Positions 59,929-64,000 of a DNA stretch of 64,000 nucleotides are shown piece after piece (the stretch's first letter is position 1; every line of letters begins with the position of its first letter). Source of the DNA: DYFT01 sp041695085 (GTDB lineage Bacteria > Bacteroidota > Ignavibacteria > UBA10030); assembly GCA_041695085.1 (NCBI GenBank), contig JBGFRO010000049.1, forward strand, positions 78,212-142,211, given 5' to 3'. The notes beneath the pieces were generated by a model. That model did no database searches. It was not told the origin of the DNA and saw only the letters and a list, made by a program, of their open reading frames with translations. The position numbers were made by a program, and so were the translations under genes.

Positions 59929-61080
59929 ATGAAACTCCCTGAACCCAAAGCGCCGACTCGCATTTCCGGGCTTGCCCGACCGCAACCGATTGTGGCGGTT
60001 GTGAAAACCTCACCGGCGACGGTGCTCGACGATATTGAGCGCGCCATGGAAATGGCGGGAGTCCGTTCGGCGCTCGATCCGCGCAGCACGACAATCTTGA
60101 AAGATAATATCTCCTGGCATTTTCCATTTCCCGGCGCAAATACGACACCATGGCAACTCGAAGGAACGATCCTCGGACTGCGACGAGCAGGTTATAACGA
60201 TCTCGTCTGTGTCCAAAATCAGACGGTGGTGACGGACGCGTTCAAAGGAGAAGACCTGAACAAATACGTTCCGCTCTTTCAGAAGTATGGCGTACCGGTG
60301 AGGTTCAATTTCAAAGAAGAGGATATGGCGTGGATCGAGTTCAAGCCGCGGACTTCACTTCTTGTGCTCGATCAAATCTACCCGGACGGTATTCGCGTTC
60401 CTGATTTCTTCCTCGGCAAGAATATCCTCCATCTCCCGACGGTGAAATGTCACATCTACACAACCACGACCGGCGCAATGAAGAATGCCTTTGGCGGTCT
60501 CTTGAATACGCACCGGCACTACACCCATTCGTGGATTCACGAGACGCTTGTTGATCTCCTGGCTATCCAAAAGGAGATTCACACCGGTATCTTTGCCGTG
60601 ATGGATGGAACGACGGCAGGAAACGGTCCCGGTCCCCGCACCATGTTTCCCGAAGAAAAGAACGTCATCCTCGCAAGTGCCGACCAGGTGGCGATCGATG
60701 CTGTAGCCGCCAAGTTGATGGGATTTGATCCGCTGAGCATACGCTACATCGACTTTGCCCATCGTCGTGGGCTCGGCTGTGGTGATCCGCGCGAGATTTC
60801 TGTGGTGGGTGAGGATATCTCCAACGAAAACTGGAAATTTTCGGTCGGCGACAATGGAGCGAGTCTGGTGGGAGACTTGCTATGGTTCAGTCCGCTCAAA
60901 CGCTTTCAAAATCTGTTCTTCCGCACGCCGTTGGTGAACTTCTTCATTTTTGGTTCGGAAGCATACCACGACTACTATCGCTGGCCGTTGAGAGACCGCC
61001 GCGTCTTCAAACAGTGGCTCAAGAAGTCTCAGTGGGGGAAGCTCTTCCGAAACTATCCGCCGGTTGACGCAGCAGCGTGA
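59929..61080 (+). CDS. DUF362 domain protein
   Basis: A 383-residue protein with the DUF362 landmarks: ILHLPTVKCHIYTTTTGAMKN, GGLLNTHRHYTH and ASADQVAIDAVAAKLMG. It lacks the C-terminal ferredoxin-type cysteine clusters that many DUF362 proteins have. It is only 6 bp after the DPPR-synthase-like gene, so a functional link is likely, but the activity is not known. Confidence 0.8.
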   Translation: MKLPEPKAPTRISGLARPQPIVAVVKTSPATVLDDIERAMEMAGVRSALDPRSTTILKDNISWHFPFPGANTTPWQLEGTILGLRRAGYNDLVCVQNQTVVTDAFKGEDLNKYVPLFQKYGVPVRFNFKEEDMAWIEFKPRTSLLVLDQIYPDGIRVPDFFLGKNILHLPTVKCHIYTTTTGAMKNAFGGLLNTHRHYTHSWIHETLVDLLAIQKEIHTGIFAVMDGTTAGNGPGPRTMFPEEKNVILASADQVAIDAVAAKLMGFDPLSIRYIDFAHRRGLGCGDPREISVVGEDISNENWKFSVGDNGASLVGDLLWFSPLKRFQNLFFRTPLVNFFIFGSEAYHDYYRWPLRDRRVFKQWLKKSQWGKLFRNYPPVDAAA

Positions 61081-61143
61081 GACGCTTGCAGCGGTTCCCA
61101 CCCCGCACTCTTTATCGAATGAAACCGTAGGCATCGTGCATTC

Positions 61144-61995
61144 ATGACCCTGCGAACACGCGCTGAATTGTATCTCTTCTTCATCACTTTCATTTGGGGA
61201 AGCACCTTCGTAACGACGAAATACCTTCTTGACGGTATCTCTCCGTTTCTCTACATCGCTCTCCGCTTTGGTCTCGCGTCGTTGTTGCTGTTACTTGTCT
61301 TTTCCCGTCAATTCCGCGGCTTTCATCCTCGGGCCGTGAAGAACGGCACCATTCTCGGTTTGATTCTTGCGGTTGGTTTCGCGTTGCAGACAGTTGGATT
61401 GCAATACACGACGGCCTCCAAATCTGCCTTCATCACTGGCATGCTTGTCGTTTTCACGCCCATCTGTCAGTTCATCATCGAACGTCGGCCCCCGAAGCTC
61501 GGCAACATCATTGGTGTTGGGCTGGTGATGATCGGACTATACTTTCTCACCTCTCCTGAAGGATCCGAGTTCAATGTAGGGGATGGACTTACGCTCCTCT
61601 GTGCGCTTCTCTTCGCGATCTACATCGTCTACCTCGACATATTCGGCAAACTGGATGAACCGGCGCAGCTGACGCTGATGCAGTTTGTTGCCGCCACTCT
61701 TTTCGGTATGGTGGCGAGCTTGTTGTTCGAGCAGTCATATTTCGAGCCGAATCTCGAGTTCCTTGCGGCGATTGGATACCTCGCCATTTTTGCCACTGTG
61801 ATCGCCATCTACATACAGACCCGCTACCAAAAAGATACCACCCCCACCCGGAGTGCGATCATCTTTTCCCTTGAACCCGTTTTTGCAGCCATCTTTGCCT
61901 ATGTCTTGTTGGGAGAGATTCTTGGGACGGTGGGCCTCCTTGGTGGAGGATTGATCGTGGCAGGATTGCTTGTTTCCGAACTTTCACCAGCGTAG
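61144..61995 (+). CDS. EamA/DMT-family transporter
   Basis: A 283-residue permease with ten predicted membrane segments in two EamA repeats. The first repeat begins LYLFFITFIWGSTFVTTKYLL, split here as WGSTFVTTKYLLDGISP, and the second ends with SLEPVFAAIFAYVLLGE, the typical EamA signature. Members export metabolites or amino acids; the substrate is unknown. Confidence 0.9.
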   Translation: MTLRTRAELYLFFITFIWGSTFVTTKYLLDGISPFLYIALRFGLASLLLLLVFSRQFRGFHPRAVKNGTILGLILAVGFALQTVGLQYTTASKSAFITGMLVVFTPICQFIIERRPPKLGNIIGVGLVMIGLYFLTSPEGSEFNVGDGLTLLCALLFAIYIVYLDIFGKLDEPAQLTLMQFVAATLFGMVASLLFEQSYFEPNLEFLAAIGYLAIFATVIAIYIQTRYQKDTTPTRSAIIFSLEPVFAAIFAYVLLGEILGTVGLLGGGLIVAGLLVSELSPA

Positions 61996-62099
61996 CAAGT
62001 TATCGGAGGGTGTGTGATGAACCGCACACCGTAGGACGTTCATAATGGCACGGGGTCAGTTTGGGTTCTGGAAACAGTTGAAGAAAAGAAAAAAAGTCC

Positions 62100-62128
62100 T
62101 TGTGTCTTAATTCCCGAAGACCTAAATT
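62100..62128 (+). promoter_or_regulatory. Possible promoter of the FN3-like gene
   Basis: TTGTGT (62100-62105) and TAAATT (62123-62128), 17 bp apart. The predicted start would be within a few bases of the ATG at 62138, implying a very short or absent leader. Confidence 0.35.
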
Positions 62129-62137
62129 TGTGGCGTT

Positions 62138-62554
62138 ATGAAGAAGATTTCGAGAGGAATTCTGGTTTTCGTGATGCTGATGGCGATCTCGGCCGCGCTC
62201 GTGGCAGGCGTGATCATCAAAGAGCGTCCGACCGCACAGAGTAACGGGACAGACATCATTGTGCGGTGGGTGACGGTGGATGAGACCGGTGTCCAGAAAT
62301 TTGAAGTACTTCGGCGTTCAGGAATGTCGGGAGACTTCTTCATCATCGGCACGATTGACCAACTCAAAGGGAATAACTCGACGTACGAATACGTCGATAA
62401 ATCTGTCTTTAAGTCGTCGGCAGGTCTTTATCAGTATAAGATTCGCGTCATCAATGGCGAAACTCCCGCACCGGAGACCGAGATCGTAACAGTGTCGCAC
62501 CTTGCCTCGGCGGCGAAGCGCACGTGGGGAAGTATCAAAGCCCTTTTCCGTTGA
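62138..62554 (+). CDS. Exported protein with fibronectin type III-like domain
   Basis: A 138-residue protein. An N-terminal signal peptide or anchor (about residues 5-26) is followed by one beta-sandwich-like domain: GTDIIVRWVTVDETGVQKFEV at its start, shown here as IIVRWVTVDETGVQKFEVLR, and GLYQYKIRVINGE near its end, as in FN3 modules. The final 15 residues are basic. Function unknown. It has its own terminator at 62579. Confidence 0.65.
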   Translation: MKKISRGILVFVMLMAISAALVAGVIIKERPTAQSNGTDIIVRWVTVDETGVQKFEVLRRSGMSGDFFIIGTIDQLKGNNSTYEYVDKSVFKSSAGLYQYKIRVINGETPAPETEIVTVSHLASAAKRTWGSIKALFR

Positions 62555-62578
62555 TGTAAACGCGAACGATCCAGGAAG

Positions 62579-62606
62579 AAAAAGCGATACGTGTATCGCT
62601 TTTTTT
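62579..62606 (+). terminator. Terminator after the FN3-like gene
   Basis: A 9-bp stem (aaagcgata/tatcgcttt) with a 4-nt cgtg loop and a run of seven or more T. It lies just before maf. Confidence 0.85.
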
Positions 62607-62620
62607 GTTTGTGAGAGAAT

Positions 62621-63217
62621 GTGACGTATCCAAAACTCATTCTGGCATCTGAATCGCCAAGACGTCGGTCGTTGTTGCGGCGGGTTGGATTCAGATTCAC
62701 CGTTCAACCGAGTAACCTTGAGGAGCGCTTCTCGGCGCGGTACTCGCCTCGCGAGAATGCACGGCGCATCGCTCTGGAAAAGGCGCTTGCCGTCGCGGGA
62801 AAGATTCGAAACGGTATTGTGATCGGTGCAGACACGATTGTGGTGTTGAAGGGAAAGATTCTTGGGAAACCGCGCTCGCAAAGCGAGGCGCGATCGATGC
62901 TCCGCTCGTTGAGCGGACACCAACATACGGTCTTCACAGGATTTGCACTAGTGGATGCAGCGACGCGCAAGTACGTCGTGGAAAGTGAGAAAACGCTGGT
63001 GCGATTTCGACCCATCGCCGAGAGTGAAATTGAGGAATATGTCGCATCCGGCTCGCCGATGGACAAAGCCGGTGCGTACGGCATTCAAGACGACTATGGT
63101 GCGCTTTTTGTGGAGCGAGTTGAGGGTTGTTTCTATAATGTGGTCGGATTCCCCCTCACGCGGTTTTATGTCGTGCTTCAGCAATTCCTGAAGGAAACGA
63201 ATCACCATCATCGTTGA
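62621..63217 (+). CDS. maf: Maf-family nucleotide pyrophosphatase
   Basis: A 198-residue house-cleaning pyrophosphatase. It has LILASESPRRRSLLRR at the N-terminus, GADTIVVLKGKILGKP, the SGHQHTVFTGFAL segment and DKAGAYGIQDDYGALFVE, all Maf motifs. The start is GTG 62621. Substrate (dTTP/UTP or m7GTP type) is not resolved. It is 13 bp upstream of the mutase small subunit. Confidence 0.92.
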   Translation: MTYPKLILASESPRRRSLLRRVGFRFTVQPSNLEERFSARYSPRENARRIALEKALAVAGKIRNGIVIGADTIVVLKGKILGKPRSQSEARSMLRSLSGHQHTVFTGFALVDAATRKYVVESEKTLVRFRPIAESEIEEYVASGSPMDKAGAYGIQDDYGALFVERVEGCFYNVVGFPLTRFYVVLQQFLKETNHHHR

Positions 63218-63230
63218 GGTTCGGTGTCTC

Positions 63231-63650
63231 ATGGAACGAAAACTTCGAATCTTAATTGCGAAAGCCGGTCTTGATGGTCATGATCGTGGAGCGAAAGTTG
63301 TAGCGGCGGCCCTGCGCGATGCGGGTATGGAAGTGATCTATACAGGGCTCCGGAAGACTCCGGAGATGATCGTCGAAGCTGCATTGCAGGAGGACGTTGA
63401 TGCGATCGGCATCAGTCTCCTGAGCGGGGCACATATGACGATCTTTCCGAAAGTGTTACAGCTGATGAAGGAGAAGGGATTGCACGACGTGCTCCTGTTT
63501 GGTGGCGGCATCATTCCGGAAAGCGATATACGGCAGCTGAAGGAGATGGGGGTGGGTGAGCTTTTTACTCCCGGTGCATCGACGCTCGAGATTGTGGAGT
63601 ATATTAAGCGATGGGCAAAGGATCATAGGAAGGAGTTGCAGGCGACGTAG
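63231..63650 (+). CDS. B12-binding small subunit of acyl-CoA mutase
   Basis: A 139-residue free-standing cobalamin-binding domain. The base-off/His-on motif D-x-H-x-x-G is present in GLDGHDRGAKVV, followed by SLLSGAHMTIFPKV and GGGIIPESDI, which surround the nucleotide tail of B12. Its length and sequence fit IcmB-type or archaeal-type MCM small subunits. It is the likely partner of the large subunit at 57334, although 4.2 kb and six genes lie between. Confidence 0.93.
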   Translation: MERKLRILIAKAGLDGHDRGAKVVAAALRDAGMEVIYTGLRKTPEMIVEAALQEDVDAIGISLLSGAHMTIFPKVLQLMKEKGLHDVLLFGGGIIPESDIRQLKEMGVGELFTPGASTLEIVEYIKRWAKDHRKELQAT

Positions 63651-63668
63651 AGAAGAAGGGAGGTGTAC

Positions 63669-63715
63669 AAAACAAACCGCCCGTTCCGGATTCTGGAACG
63701 GGCGGTTTGTTTTTT
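63669..63715. terminator. Strong bidirectional terminator
   Basis: A 19-bp perfect stem (63669-63687 with 63695-63713) with a 7-nt loop, flanked by A-rich and T-rich ends. It separates the converging mutase small subunit (+) and cold-shock gene (-). Confidence 0.92.
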
Positions 63716-63726
63716 GAGAGTTCAAA

Positions 63727-63930
63727 TTAGGCTTTTTTGCTGACGTTCACAGCTTGCAAGCCTTTGGCGCCCTGTTCAACTTCGAATTCTACAGTCTCGC
63801 CTTCTTTCAGCGTCTTGTAGCCGTCGCCGTTGATGGACTTATAATGCACGAACACGTCCTCACCCGTACTACGCTTGATGAAGCCGTATCCTTTGGCATT
63901 ATTGAACCACTTCACTGTACCTTGTTCCAT
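63727..63930 (-). CDS. Cold-shock protein (CspA family)
   Basis: A 67-residue single CSD beta-barrel that binds single-stranded RNA and DNA. RNP1 is KGYGFIKR and RNP2 is DVFVHY, preceded by GTVKWFNNAKG. It is a single-gene unit ending at the shared terminator. The upstream 70 bp to the window edge contain AAGGATGAAGTAACC on the minus strand before the ATG and a possible TATAAG box; the full leader is not visible. Confidence 0.97.
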   Translation of the reverse strand: MEQGTVKWFNNAKGYGFIKRSTGEDVFVHYKSINGDGYKTLKEGETVEFEVEQGAKGLQAVNVSKKA

Positions 63931-64000
63931 AAGGTTACTTCATCCTTATAGTGTTGAACATGTACACCAAATTTTTGTCTCTCAAAAACGAAAGGTCATG

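Overview
The window is a dense bacterial chromosome segment, almost entirely housekeeping, and fits the Bacteroidota/Chlorobiota (FCB) group, most likely an Ignavibacteria-like lineage. This is an inference from gene order and protein types: rplM-rpsI-rpsB-tsf-pyrH-frr; thrS-infC-rpmI-rplT-pheS-pheT-zapA-rny; folB-folK-deoxynucleoside kinase with a DUF4834-like small protein; and a short basic membrane protein just before mutL. Many genes lack a Shine-Dalgarno (SD) sequence, while ribosomal and other highly expressed genes have a strong GGAGG. The best promoters are all -35 TTGACT-like and -10 TATATT-like with exactly 17 bp between them. No rRNA, CRISPR array, transposase, integrase or phage gene was seen.

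Layout. 1-3268: leucine synthesis (3' part of leuC, leuD, leuB) with proC inserted. 3351-7292: ribosomal proteins L13, S9, S2, then EF-Ts, UMP kinase and ribosome recycling factor. 7352-12166 (minus strand): an MFS transporter, a TauE-type transporter and polA. 12481-12924 (minus): two tRNA-Ser genes with two tRNA-like remnants. 13095-18208: gltX-glnS, then folate and nucleotide genes. 18316-22064: asnS and a NatAB-type ABC transporter. 22104-29454: nuoJKLMN of complex I with an ion-transporter-superfamily antiporter between nuoM and nuoN. 29465-36221: NAD(P)HX repair, VanZ-like, TonB, tgt, yajC, ribBA, greA and a CYTH protein. 36235-38424: tRNAs Gly, Cys, Leu and Val, heptamer-type intergenic repeats, and an aldo/keto reductase. 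38501-47835: the thrS-to-pheT translation operon, two cell-division coiled-coil proteins, a structured non-coding RNA candidate and RNase Y. 47845-49682: coaE and a class III aminotransferase. 49683-50940: the only accessory-looking stretch, with a small lipoprotein, a frameshifted small secreted-protein gene and strong hairpins. 50956-57174: purF, pgsA, ftsY, dipeptide epimerase and mutL. 57334-63650: a two-subunit B12-dependent acyl-CoA mutase whose large and small subunit genes are 4.2 kb apart, with a decaprenyl-phosphate phosphoribosyltransferase-like UbiA protein, DUF362, an EamA permease, a FN3-like protein and Maf between them. 63727-63930 (minus): a cold-shock protein.

The observations most worth following are these. 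The 'methylmalonyl-CoA mutase' large subunit carries the isobutyryl-CoA mutase residues (Phe83 and Gln201) at the two specificity positions. infC starts with AUC. A closed, terminator-ended RNA of about 250 nt lies between zapA and rny. Structured leaders precede rpsB and pheS. An antiporter gene is embedded in the nuo cluster. purF has an ambiguous start that looks like a one-base frameshift. No clearly new multi-gene system was found.
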